Positions 1 to 11,837 of a stretch of DNA of 64,000 nucleotides are shown in pieces. The notes beneath the pieces are model-generated. The model worked only from the letters and a program-made list of their open reading frames with translations, was not told where the DNA came from and did not search any database. Every line of letters starts with the position of its first letter. The stretch's first letter is position 1. Source of the DNA: Epiperipatus broadwayi (Eukaryota; Onychophora; Udeonychophora; Euonychophora; Peripatidae); the NCBI GenBank assembly GCA_028023455.1, contig JAQFVV010006453.1, forward strand, positions 852,001-916,000, given 5' to 3'. The position numbers and the translations under genes are program-made.

Positions 1-3000
1 TCTTATCAAATAGGATTAACAACGCATGATATTATTAAAAATTTACTGGACTTATATTTATTTCTGCAATAAAAAATAATAAAAAATTTGTTACCGAATT
101 TCAGTACTGCTTCCTCCTTGTAAAACTAAAGTCAGACTAAACTTTCTTCAATTTTTGGCGGTCTTGTTTTAGCGACCTCTTACAGAAAAATAATCATTTA
201 ATTATAACATAAACAAAAGAAAAGGAAAAAAAAAACTTATTACAGTCATATATTTTTCCGTATGATTTAAAAAAAATACAAAGTAATTTGACAAATAATG
301 AAAAATAATAAATATCTTTAACTAACAATGCTTATTAGTGGTGTATATTTCTGTATACATTATTATCTAAAATAATTTAAAAATTACCAGAAGTTGTTGT
401 GCGTTATGATAAGATACTCGTCTACTCTCCCCCTACCCATCCAAAATCAATTACTGTTTATGATATGTGCTTTTATACTATATTAAATTGCTCTTATTGT
501 TAATATTTTAATTAAATTATTCATGCTCTTCTTCAAAATGACATCACATTACTAAATTTATTAGTTATTTGCTTAAAACATGTTAAAGTGAGTAAATAGT
601 ATACTTTATTAATCACTTAATATTATTATTATTTTATCTTTTTATTTTCTAAAAAAAAAGGATAGCATTGTTTTCCTGTGGAAATAATGCTAAATAAACC
701 AAGTGTCAATAACACTAGGTTACAATATATATATATATATGTAACATTTCTAGAAGAAATGATAATAATAATAAATATACAGTTGAAGTTTCAAAGTAAA
801 TCCAAAAAAATAATTAAAGGCCCAGAATCAGACCATATGTGGAATGGATGAAATTTGATGGTATCATATGAAAAAAGAATCTACGGATTTAAGAGACTAT
901 GGATTTAAAGAAAGTGGATTAAAGTTGGAAAGACCTTCATTCCACAGTAGGAAAATGATGATTAAAAGATGATGTAATTTATATAATTACAATATATATT
1001 TACTAATATTTACGGAGGCTATAACCTCGATAATATGCGTATAAAATGCGATAGTAGGGACTTCTACAGGTGTTTTAACCACAAGCTTACGCTTTACATA
1101 TGTGTTTCTATAAATTAAGGAAGTATAAATAACATTCTCAATGTAAATTTATTATTAATATTAGTTATTTTAACTTTAAACTTATTTTAAATGTCCGATA
1201 TTATTTCGTAATATTATGTGCTCACACGCACGCACATAAAATTAAGCCATATATTAAACAGTTTATATATGTATAACTAGTTTAAAATGTCTATGCGGGT
1301 AGTATATCTAAAAAAGGTAATAATTTTCTTGTTTTTATTTTAAAAAATATTTTTTTAACTTAGTCAAATCAAATGCTGTTTTTATTTAACGGTAAACTTA
1401 TATTTATATACCTATGCATATCGATTAAGTTCGATATCTTTAAGTCTTCCAGAACACAACTATTTATATTACTACCGAATTGACGATACGATTAGATAAT
1501 GCCGGAGGTAGTTTGCTGTTCTTCGCTGTCTTCGAAGCACAAAGTTATTAAATTACACATTGTCTCTCATAAAGGAATAGCGACGAAGAAAGCAAAACTC
1601 ACTAGGACTGCCAGTTACTAGACTCCTGTCTAAGAATACTTACAAACCATTTTACCTAACAATATTGAAAAGTTATCTAAGTTATCTATGGCTGCCTACT
1701 TAAAAAAAAAATTATTGGTCCACTTAAAAAAATCAATTTTACTCAGCCAGATTTGAATCCAGGCCATAAGCATGAAGTATAGAATAGCTGCTATTAATTT
1801 TTAAGTGTTTATAAACTTTATTATTATTTATACTGTTAAAAAAAGAAAGTCACTTTTAAAAATTATATATATATATATAAAATAGATGACTTGAAACCAC
1901 TCGAAATGATGAGTTAATTCTATCATACTACAACTGCATTAAACCAACTTAATAACTTTTTTAACAAAAAACTAAACAGGTGAGTAAAATTTTAAAGTTA
2001 AATGCAATTGAAGAGAAAGACAATAGAAATTATCAATAAACAATGAAGTAATTGTTTTAATTGTAGGTCGTTATTAATTCCGTGTTCTATCAATTAGCAG
2101 TTAAGCACAAATAAAAGAAAGTGATTAAAACTGGTTAAACTTTTCTTACTTAAAATATTCATGTGACAAGTTGTAGACATAAATTACTTTAATGAATTTA
2201 GTAAATTAAACGATAATTGCTGTAGTTGAAAATGTTTTCGAAAGTTACTTTTCTAAAGATTTTGGAATTTTTTAAAAAGTACTTTTTTATACGTAGCACA
2301 CGTACAATGTTTTAATGATGTATATATGTATTTAGATAAAGGTCTTTAATATGCCACTAATAGGTAGGTGGTAAGTAGATAAAGTCTTTATATATATGTT
2401 TTAATCTTAGGCTAAGAATAGCTAAATATCCAGTTTCCAAACAATACTGTGATTGAAAATGGGATGGTTGTTGACCCAATATTTAAAAAAAAGATAGTAT
2501 TCTTGCTTATATTTTGAAAAATTGTATTTCATTTAGACTGAATTCGAATTCAGATTAGACTAATGCACTAACCACTACATCACAAGCATCTTCAAATGTA
2601 TATCTGGAAAATCTAATTAAAACATTGATTTCAAGTACCTTTCTTTCACTTGTATTGAAATTGCTTAAATTGCCAATTATCCAGATAGATTTCTTTTTTT
2701 CCAATTAGCAGATAATCTAGAAATTTAGCTTATATTCAATCACTTTATTAATGATATAATGTTACAGACATTTTAAGTACACATACAAATATTAAAACTT
2801 TATTCTACTAATTAAATAATTGTAATAATTTCTCTTATATTTACAAACAATTTCACTTACTCATGGTTTAAAAATGCATTAAATCAAAAAACGTATAAAA
2901 GATTTAAAATCTGAATCCATAAATTCCTATCATGATTAATTAGCTCATCAGAAAATTTCTTTGCTTGCTTATTTAGTTTTTATGATTACTCTTTGTTTCT

Positions 3001-3130
3001 AGACTTATTATTCTATATTTTCATAATTTCATTATTCTATTTGTTATTAATTATTTTTATTTATTTGCAAATATTACCAAATTCAACAGCAAGGAAATAT
3101 TTTTTACCACTGCTTAAATAAACAGGATGA
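1..3130. other. A+T-rich non-coding sequence
   Basis: No coding frame, RNA gene or long repeat that I can support, apart from the tRNA-like fragment listed separately. It contains a short palindrome around 713-743 (GGTTAC, a TA run, GTAACA) and TA microsatellites near 1865. Sequence around 925-975 weakly resembles the RTE-type LINE 3' end at 60030-60080, but the match is too short to annotate. Confidence 0.6.
2535..2595 (-). repeat. tRNA-derived SINE fragment
   Basis: Read on the minus strand, the segment has a box A-like TGATGTAGTGG followed by GTTAGTGCATTAG and a box B-like GAATTCGAATTC, spaced as in a tRNA-type RNA polymerase III promoter. It is too diverged to fold as a tRNA. I read it as a decayed SINE head of a different subfamily from those at 32.8, 38.3 and 49.7 kb. 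Confidence 0.4.
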
Positions 3131-3185
3131 GTCCATAAATCATATCCTTAATTAATGCACAGCATGGAACAACCTTTGCCACAAA

Positions 3186-3560
3186 GCACTAATAAGGATC
3201 AAAAATGCAAACATCGCATGCATTAATATTGAAAAAGCAATTAAAAGTGGCCCATATGGAAACACCAGACTAGCCACCCGTGTAAATTTCGCAATATGCT
3301 TGGTGCATAACAAAATTGTGCTTGACAAAGGAATGAACTATAATCTGGAAGAACTTTTCCTCAAATTATTAAGAGAAACCAAAGACTCTGCAAAATCTGT
3401 CAACATTGGTTAGCCGCCCAAACATGGCACCAATTGAACATTTAAGGCCAAATTGCCATCTGTTAAACACTCAATAGAACATATTATATCAACACATTAG
3501 GTTCCTCAACCCTCGATTTCCAATAAAAGACATTTTAACAGAACTGTAAGATCATCACCC
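3186..3560 (+). pseudogene. Unrecognised degenerate coding-like segment
   Basis: From 3186 to 3410 one frame stays open for 75 codons, with far richer codon content than the flanks; the product includes SGPYGNTRLATR and NLEELFLKLLRE. A stop at 3411 follows. Readable sequence seems to continue in the next frame (VSRPNMAPIEHLRP, then HIRFLNPRFPIKDILTEL) to about 3560, with further stops. I do not recognise the family. The context suggests a decayed transposable-element protein, but no catalytic motif shows that. It has no plausible start codon. Confidence 0.3.
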
Positions 3561-3569
3561 TTTTTTAAC

Positions 3570-4340
3570 AGGTGATGCAGGTAATTAACCTACACATAAA
3601 ATTGATTATAATAAATCATGGCAACAGCTGGAACAAAATTGTGAATAGATTTCAATTCTGGTTGGTTACTGTGATTATCACAATGGTCAATATCATTGTA
3701 ATAAAATAATAATAGGCAATAAAGTCTATAATGCTTAAGCCATCACAAATTACTCTAAGGGTACTATAGCATAGTGTATTGAAGACAGTGGATCCCCCTC
3801 AATATGTAATAATATTTTTTTTTCATATATATATTTTCCTCCCTTGTTTTTTTTTTTTTAAATCCACTGTCTGCTCATGTGCAAATAATTGTTCCTTCTG
3901 TTTTATAACCTTGTAAAAATATGTATGCAAAAGAATTCCCACATGTATTTATAATTTGTGTGAATAAAGTTCACTTTTGAAACATATAAGAGTAGTAAAC
4001 ATAATTGTTTAGCAAGTTAAGATCATTGGATATTTAAATTTCAAGCTCTTTTTTATTTTATTTTATCAAAAACAAATTTTATTAATCCAGAAAAAGGGGG
4101 AAAAAATATATAGCATTGTATGATCAAATCAATCGGCAAATTAAGGTTCAACAGGCAGATTCTGCAAAGTGTTCACTATCAAATAAAAAAGGTAGAAGAA
4201 AGGTTCAATTTTATATATATATTTCTTTTCTAAGGAAAGGCAATTGATAATATCCAACCTGGTCTTTAAATTTCAATTAGAACCCATGTGCTATTGAATA
4301 AAGCTTGTGATGATATTCGATTGTCTCTTTTTTTTATCAT
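3570..4340. other. Non-coding spacer
   Basis: A+T-rich sequence. GACAGTGGAT near 3786 and ATCCACTGTC near 3863 could form a hairpin around a T-rich loop. A poly(A) signal-like AATAAA lies at 3963. No gene seen. Confidence 0.5.
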
Positions 4341-4350
4341 TCTGATTTTC

Positions 4351-4871
4351 CTAATTAGAATCTTCAGAGGATCTGTACAATTGGAATTGAAGAGAAATTT
4401 CACACAGAGTTAGCCATAAACTATATATTAAAAAAGTAGCACTTTTAATATTGGCAAAAACTCCTGCTTTAATTCCTTGTATCAATGCAGGTATCAATGA
4501 GCCTTTATGTTTATAAATTAAGCTAATAAATGTTCTACAAACTTGCAAATAACTGCATACACCAAAAATGTGTTCAATCGTGTCTTCATTTCTGTGACAT
4601 AACCCACTTATGCCATCAGTTGAAGTAAATCCACAGTTTCTTGTTAAAAGCTACATGTGGGTAGGGCATTTAAATTTATTTTTATCAGGAAGTCGAAGTA
4701 TTTCAGCTCCAGACTCCACCATCTGAACTTTTTCAGTAGATTAAAGGTTGTCATGTTAAGATTTGAATTAATTGGCATTATTGCTTCACTAATGAGATAA
4801 TAAGCCTCCCAGTATTGAACTTTTTGTGATTTTGATGGATTAGGAATTATGTTCATTTTTTTAAATTTCAA
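4351..4871 (-). pseudogene. LINE C-terminal zinc-finger (zf-RVT-like) remnant
   Basis: Two minus-strand frames join near 4640 through one frameshift. The first (4871-4644) ends in INLNALPT. The second reads LTRNCGFTSTDG, then LCHRNEDTIEHIFGVC, ending with a stop at 4351. The pattern ALPT...CG...LCxxxxxTxEHxFxxC is that of the zinc-binding domain found after the reverse transcriptase in many non-LTR retrotransposons (zf-RVT type). No RT core is visible upstream (4871-5260), so this is a 5'-truncated or decayed LINE tail. The clade cannot be fixed from so little sequence. Confidence 0.55.
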
Positions 4872-5049
4872 ATAATAACTCAGCCAGCCAGCAATTCATT
4901 GCTGGAGATGAGGTGTCTGTGGGATCAGCATCAACGAAATAAAATTTTTGAGGGATAATATGATTCAGTCTTAAAAATATGTTGAAGGCTCACTGGAGTC
5001 AAAACACCTTCAGCAAGTATAGCCCAAGACCATTCAGTCTGGTAGGTGT

Positions 5050-6220
5050 GTGCATCTTCCTGAGGCTAATCGCTACAGTCTCTCCTCTCCACAGGAGCCT
5101 AGAACAAATAGAATTGATACCACGAATGAATTTAGCTGTGAATTAGTAGTATTTCAATATTTAAGATCTAAAAGCTTACACATTCAAAGTAGTATCATTT
5201 TGAGACTGGCTATTTTGAAATATGAATTCTAATATATTTATATAATTATTTTACAGAGGGTAACGGAATTTCTTAACTACATGGAAAGATTTAATATGTG
5301 GATATTTATTTCAGTTTAGCGGTAAGCACTAAGATTATTTCCTATATATATATATTAAATACATATATAGGCATCTCTATTAATTATTATTTTAACATAT
5401 CTGCAGGGAAGACTTGGGTCCAAATGGTTGTGTATTTGAGGAACTAACTATTGAATAGATTGCAAATAAAAAAAATTAAAAAACATTGTATCAAATACTA
5501 GATTAAAAAAAGTATAAACTTATTTTTTGAAAAAAATAATTGTTCTTAGGAATACATGTTTTAGGTATGATTAAAATTTATATTTCACTACACTTGTTTG
5601 AAGTTACACGAATAATGTCATGCAAAGAAGGTAAATTCATATTACACACTTTAATTTTATTGTCAGATTTATTGTTGTGTTTTTATAATAATGAAAAGAA
5701 TACGATCAAATTTGGGTCAATATGTTTCACAAACATGACGTGACATTTATATACTTTCACACACACAAAAAAGAGTATTTATTAATTTCTTGTCAAAATA
5801 TTGTCATTTAATGACATCTATTTATTTACTTTAAAGTTTAAATGCTTAAAATAGTAATATTTATGTGCAATACTATATAAAATTTTATAACATTATTATT
5901 TTTTAAAAAAATTTTTTTTTTCTTGGAATAGTGAGAAAAATAAAAAATAAATAAATAAACTGCAAAAAAAATATTTATTGAAAAAATTATAAAGCAGAGA
6001 AATAACTAGATTCAGCATATACTTATCTAAAAGAAAAGGAACGGCCAGTCTTTTACAATATAGTTATGAATCAAAAGATGATATTTGGCTTGATATGTAG
6101 GGCTTAAATAAACTTAAAAAAAGATTTATTACCAACCTAAATAAATTCATTTATTACACATCTAAATAAATTCATTGAAACTTCCAACACACGTACTCCA
6201 TTCTCACACAGATTAATGAC
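5050..6220. other. Non-coding spacer
   Basis: A+T-rich with short TA runs near 5345 and A-runs near 5960. Open frames here are short, lack recognisable motifs and look like chance. Nothing else seen. Confidence 0.5.
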
Positions 6221-6224
6221 TAAT

Positions 6225-6372
6225 CCATCTACTTTTAACTCTTTGTGAAGAGGGGTAATCATAAACATATGCAAGCCATGTGGGAATCCCAAGACGTACA
6301 TTTTGTGCCGAACCAGCACTCATCAATTGTCCCAGATCACAATCTCTTACACATATCTTTATCATTGATCAG

Positions 6373-6409
<37 letters not shown>

Positions 6410-6475
6410 GCAATTACTTCAGTTTAATTGATCTGTCAAACTTACTGCTTTCACAACTTTGACACAAACCAATTA
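6225..6475 (-). repeat. Hammerhead-bearing repeat, copy H3
   Basis: The minus strand begins with TTTGTGTCAAAGTTGTGAA, shared almost exactly with the plus strand at 39046. It continues through AAGATATGTGTAAGAGATTG into the hammerhead-like core at 6345-6286, and then CATATGTTTATG. A (CA)n(TA)n run at 6373-6410 has expanded inside this copy. Copies H1 (39044-39235) and H2 (41575-41760) are homologous over about 200 bases. Family members with a hammerhead motif and no coding capacity resemble the retrozyme and Penelope-associated hammerhead repeats known from invertebrates. Confidence 0.6.
6286..6345 (-). ncRNA. Hammerhead ribozyme-like motif (degenerate)
   Basis: The minus strand reads TTGATGA (consensus CTGATGA), then a GTGC/GCAC stem II with loop TGGTTCG, then AAAA where GAAA is expected, then a minimal stem III (ATG, loop TA, CGT) ending in a GTC cleavage-type triplet before TTGG. 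CAA before the core pairs with TTG after it to start stem I. Two core substitutions (C3 to T, G12 to A) suggest this copy is inactive. The overall layout is type I. Confidence 0.5.
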
Positions 6476-6619
6476 ATGAAAGTATATTAATAAATTTTAT
6501 TAATCTTTCAGTACATTGGAGATTATTTACTTAATGAATAATATTTCTATAGTATAATTTTGACTACTCCCCTCTCATACAAGGCAGGGACTAGTTTGTA
6601 TATCCACTCAATAAGATGT

Positions 6620-7305
6620 CAAAAGCAAACTTTTCATACTGTAGTACCATCAAGTACAAGTCTTCAAAATCAATGGATGCAAAAAGTTTGTGACTAAATT
6701 TCCTATATAGTAAAATATCACCAGACTAGATTCTAGCTTGTGACTTTTATCAGTGAGGAGCTTTGTATTTGACAGCACTGCATCTAGATCTTAGGATCTA
6801 ATGCATTTGATTAACTATAAAGCTAGAAGTTCAAGATGAAGCTACAGTAATATTTCCAATTCAAGCTCATTCACTTATATAGTCATATAGATCTGAATCC
6901 AATTCAGCATCTATACATTTTGGTGTCTTCGGTCTTTCAAAAACATTACCATTATCCCATAGGTATATATAGATGCTGAACTCAGTTCAGATCTATAGGA
7001 ATATACAAATGAGCATGGATTGAAAATGTTATTGTGTTTTCATTTTGGACTTCTAGTTTTATAGATAACCATGTAGATAAAAGGTGGCTTCTGGAGGGTT
7101 GCATTAAATCATAAGATTTAGGTCCTGTGCTCTCAAATCCAAGGCTCCTCACTGACAAAAGACAAAAGGTAGAAACTAGTCTGAGGATATTGGATAAATA
7201 GGTACTGGATACGAATGTCATGCACAAATCTTATTGCATCCATTGATTATGAAAGTTTGCACAAGGTGGCACTACTCTTTGGAGAGTTTGCCGTTGTTAT
7301 TAACA
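6620..7305. mobile_element. Non-autonomous DNA element, TTAA-type family A, copy A1
   Basis: The ends are imperfect inverted repeats: GCAAACTTTTCATACTGTAG at the left, and a right end near 7265-7300 carrying GGTGGCACTACT and GGAGAGTTTGC. The two halves (6620-6870 and 6980-7300) are roughly mirror images, so the copy is a long imperfect palindrome. The right half matches the elements at 24.64-24.86 and 42.57-42.93 kb (GGATATTGGAT, TTTATGCACAA-type stretches, CATCCATTGATTA). There is no coding capacity. It is assigned by similarity to copy A3, whose ends and TTAA duplication are clear. Confidence 0.55.
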
Positions 7306-7329
7306 GACTATGTAAGCATATTAAGTGGT

Positions 7330-9770
7330 GGTCATATGATGTTTTGAAGGTGTTAATAGCAGATAGAAACATATCCCAACCTTGTACAGGGTTATTATTT
7401 ATTGAATGTATGATCTCTAGTCTAATGAATAGATAATGAAAATTATTCATATATTTCCAAGATATACATAGTTAAAAAGAAATTATAACTTTATTCTATA
7501 GTAGTAATTTTATTGTCATTAGTTTCACTTCATTTTATTGTTTTTGCACACTGTAGCTTTATATGTACTGTCTATTTAAATACAGACATTGTTGAATTTG
7601 AATATTTCTGTTGCTTGATTTTCATTTTGCAAAGTCATTTTTTTTATTTCTTACCCATCTGTTTGTCTGTTGTTTTTTTTAAAAAACCTCTAGCAATGAT
7701 TGAATTATATTTCCAGCTTTTTTATTTCTACAAATTTACCATTATTCTTTATTATACTTGTAGAAGTTTTTAATTATTTATTAAAAGTGTACTTTCACAA
7801 ATAAAAATTATTCTTAAAATTATTATTTTAACTTTGCAGATATATAAATCAATATTAAACTGATATTCCTGAATGTTTGTGATGGTGGTATTTTAATTGC
7901 ATTTATATATTGGATTATTTTCATAATCTAATATTAAGTATGGAATGTCTTTAGAAAAATTTAATTTAAATTTTCAAATTACTTTTAACTGTTAGCAATA
8001 GCACTCAGATTAGTATATCCACAACATTTCAAAAGATATTCTCCCCTCTTCTTCAGGTGCCGCTCGTATGAACAATAAAGACACATTTTTCTAAAGATAT
8101 TTGATATTTAGTATTAGATTATGGAAATAGTCTAATATATAAATATAATTAAACTGAAATATTTAGTAAGATTTATGAAGAACATTTTTTTTTATTGGAC
8201 AGTTCATTACTGGTAAAAACATTAAATTTAAAATATCAGAATTGTTTTACCCTCATTTGTAAAACTTGAATAATTTTTCATTTAGGTCAATTAAATCTAA
8301 CAAACTTATTTTAAACTTACAATTCTATCTATATTTTTTAAAAAATGACACAAAACATCTGTTGTTGTCAATATAAAAGTTCAGTTTTTTATCCCAGCCA
8401 ATTACAAGTTGTGGCCATACGGTATTGATTTCTTTTGACTTGGTTTCTAAAATTTAAATATTTTCTAATAAAATCTGATCTAAGCACATTATTTTTCTAA
8501 AACTTCCAATCAGCAATATTGTGAATGGGCTATTCTTATTTGTCAATCCCTTTGTAAAAAAAAAAGTTATCTGTACAAAGCTGGCATGCAAACCCAACAA
8601 AATAGCACTAAATATAGTTGCAAGAGAGTGATTTAAAATTGAAACACAGTAACACTGTCACATATTTCAGAGAGAAACCTTGTTTGTCATTTGAAAAGTT
8701 TAAAACAAAATTAAAATGTTTTATTTTGTTTTCATCTATGGTTATGTATGTGTCATTGAATAACCACCAAACAACACCTGATAAAGAGTATTTTTTGCTG
8801 TTTTATAAAATCAGATATTTGGTCACAATAAGTTAGTTGCTAGTTCTAATATAAAAAGTTTTCTACTCTTATTGACCTTTTATTATCTCTCCATTTTTTT
8901 TATATTTAGCTTAGTATATGATCTGATGTCTCTCACGTCATAAGATACTTCCAGACTACAGTGGGATTGGATGTTTGTGAATAGGATTTTCGCTCAATAC
9001 ACCCATCGAAAATCTGGCTCTAATCTTTTTTTGTCTTGTTGTCAACTTATTTTTAACTCTTCATATATTTCTTCTGAATTAAAAATGATTAGACCCTATT
9101 TTGAGCCCTTCTAATGATGATAATTTTGGAGCACATGTTAAAATTTACACTTTTGACATTTTATTAAAATGTAGAGATAGCAAACAAGAAAGATGTACTA
9201 TTCTTTTAAATATATAACTAAATCGAATAAATATTAACTTTTAAAAAGCTAATCGTTTCGATTTTATATATATTATTGTATTTTTCTTAATGATTATTTT
9301 TATGAAGGTTATGCGATGAATTTCAATGAAAAAAAAAACCGTCTATTCAGTTTTTTAAGTTTTTTTTTAAGGAAAAAAATCTCTTTCTCATTTGAAGAGC
9401 TATTATTTTTATATTGAAAATGATAAGATTTATTATCAAGATTATGTGAAAAATCTCAAATAGTAAAAACGTTATTTCATCAAGAAGTACTTAATTTCTT
9501 TATACAAATTTATACAACATATTAAGTAGCAAAATAAATAAAACCTACAAATAGCGTAGGTGAACAGAAATTATGAAGTAGAAACGAAGTGGCAGAGAAA
9601 AATAAATCTATGCAATAATTTAGTTCAATGATAATTTAGTGTATAAATTATCATTATCATCAATCATTCGCAAACATGAATAATCATTCACTCCAATTAT
9701 TATTATTAATAAACGAGAGATAGGTTTTGCGACAATTACAGATATCAATCTGAATCATATATATATATAG
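7330..9770. other. A+T-rich non-coding sequence
   Basis: No gene visible. The open frame at 7513-7773 is rich in F, L, Y and C, as expected from translating T-rich DNA. One motif stands out: at 8030-8085 the minus strand reads CACCTGAAGAAGAGGGG, then ATATCTTTTGAAATGTTG. It resembles the CTGAAGA...GAAAYGTT signature near Penelope-like element ends and hammerheads, but is too degenerate to call. Confidence 0.5.
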
Positions 9771-9774
9771 GACT

Positions 9775-9990
9775 ATGTTACTGTCTTTTAATTCTTTATG
9801 CAGCAAACTTTTTATTTTGAAAGTTTTTAAGCGTAATTATAACTCTCCATTGTAATCTATTTTTTCTATTGAAAGCAATCAAAATTTTATTTCTTTAGAA
9901 TATCTTTGGAGATATTTTTTATAACATAAATGGCTTCGATGAAAATCTTGCTTAAATTTAGAAGGAAATAGTTCTTTTAATAACTCTATT
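9775..9990 (-). pseudogene. Fragment of a LINE 3' end
   Basis: This stretch resembles 21640-21850, the C-terminal and 3' end of the minus-strand LINE described there: both carry TTTAGAATATC, then a short purine tract, then a TTTATAA-A-ATA...GATGG-like stretch in the same order and spacing. No frame is open. I read it as a short truncated relative of that LINE. The match is by eye and moderate. Confidence 0.4.
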
Positions 9991-10450
9991 GTCATTTATT
10001 CATATTTCCAATTCAACAAAGATGTGAATTTACAACATTATACTTCATAATGTCATATCTATCAAGTTGAAGAATATATTGACTGGTCTAATATGATATT
10101 ATTATATTTGCAGACTCTCTAAAATCCACACTCTACATTAACACACACACATACACACACATATATATATATATATAATGTGTAGAGTTATTCATTTACA
10201 ATTACTTAATTAGAAAGCACTTTACCTAGAAAGTAGTTAATGAAAGACAACTGCTCCAGGCCAAGATATATATATATATATATTCCACCTTTATTTTTAA
10301 AAGGAAGTTGCCTTGACAACACTTTGAAATTGTTGATTGTTATTGATATTGGGATTGTCTAAGTGTTGGGTGGCTTTTAATGATATATATATATATATAT
10401 ATATATGAAAAGAAAGTTACTGTTAACACTAACTGAAATAATTATAGAAA
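9991..10450. repeat. Microsatellite-rich spacer
   Basis: It contains (CA)n(TA)n at about 10141-10178, and TA runs at 10266-10282 and 10383-10406. No gene seen. Confidence 0.6.
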
Positions 10451-10612
10451 ATATATAAACCATCATACAATTACAAATATCCAGTAATGCCCTCTGTTTA
10501 AAGATCTATATCTCAATAAAGGTATCATTTTAAGGTTTGCTATTATTGAGATATAGATCTTTAAACAGAGGGCGTTACTGGATATTTGTAATTGTATGAT
10601 GGTTTGTATATT
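10451..10612. mobile_element. Palindromic (foldback) MITE
   Basis: Left arm 10451-10519 and right arm 10543-10612 are inverted copies over about 66 bases with very few mismatches, around a loop of about 23 bases. Each arm carries CCTCTGTTTAAAGATC and its complement. A TA run follows directly at 10613. There is no coding capacity. Near-identity of the arms implies recent origin or arm homogenisation. Confidence 0.75.
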
Positions 10613-11439
10613 TTATATATATATATGAGTACCCAAAAAATGTTTATTTATCTTTAAATGTTATAAATTTAATCTCTTATCAAATGTCTAGCCATTTTAT
10701 GCAAAACTCCAGTTTAAATGTGTTCTTTGTTTTACAAAGTAATCCAGAAGTACTTGCAAAATGATGCCTTTTAATGTCTCTGCCATTTTTTCAACCATTT
10801 CTAAGTCTGCAAAAAAAAAAAAAAGAGAGAGACTTTTTCATTTGAGAATTTAAAAAAATTAAAAGAAGTGAGATTGAGTGAATACAGTTGATAGATAAGC
10901 TGGATCATGCTGAATTTAATTAAAAAGTGTTTTACACTCAAGGCTTTGAGAGATCACACTTTGTGGGAGTAAAGCTTGCACTCTTCTTTATCATATATCC
11001 CATAAATATTTCAGAACTCACAGATAAAATGGCTAACCATTATTAGAGAAAAAATATCATTTGCATAAAAAAAGAGCATTATTTTGAGTTTGGCCTTCAC
11101 ATGCAATGCTTTTTAGGGACATGATAAATTTAACATTTCAATCAAACCATTATTAAACTTGTGTTTTTATGAGATCAGGTTAATTGTAATCTGTTTCAAG
11201 TATAACAACTTTTTTCCATATCATTTCTGTAAATGAAAACATAATTTCACATTGTCAAACTTTTCAGTCATTATAAAAAAATGACAACAATGTTTTACAT
11301 GGTTCAAAAATTTAACATGGCAATAACATTTGGCAGATTGACACAGAAGAGTCCCTGCAAGAAGAATATAGTAGGTGAAATATATACTATAATGGGCATG
11401 AAAACTAGAGAACAATTTCATTTATTTTTAGGTCCCCCT

Positions 11440-11497
<58 letters not shown>

Positions 11498-11837
11498 TAT
11501 TTATGGTCAGGGTACTTGTGGTATCAGAGCTTTCCTGGGATGAGGTGATTACTATAATGATGTCAGCATATATCTTATACTATTAATATATGCTCATTTA
11601 TACATGCTTATAAGTACTGCATCTTTAAATTCATGACCAAAAGACTATTTTTCTCACTCCATTTATCTCATTATTGTTTTCTTGATGGTGATAATAATTA
11701 TCATCAGATTTTATATTGGAATATAGCTGGAGACATGAGACATACTGATTATGTATATTGGGCATCATTTGCATTTTGTGTTTTATAATCCATTATTTAA
11801 ATATGCACCACACACACACATATCTATATCTATATAT
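10613..11837. other. Non-coding spacer with (TA)n
   Basis: It contains a long TA microsatellite at 11443-11494, whose translation creates an apparent 101-codon frame with alternating I and Y; this is not a gene. A CACACA/TATCTA tract at 11807-11837 forms the left target of the LTR retrotransposon that follows. Confidence 0.6.

Noticed and set aside
8030-8085. Another hammerhead or Penelope terminal motif on the minus strand
   Set aside because: CTGAAGA instead of CTGATGA and weak stems; no flanking element. Kept only as a remark.
11281-11586. 101-codon frame with alternating Ile/Tyr
   Set aside because: Half of it is the translation of a (TA)n microsatellite; the rest has no domain.
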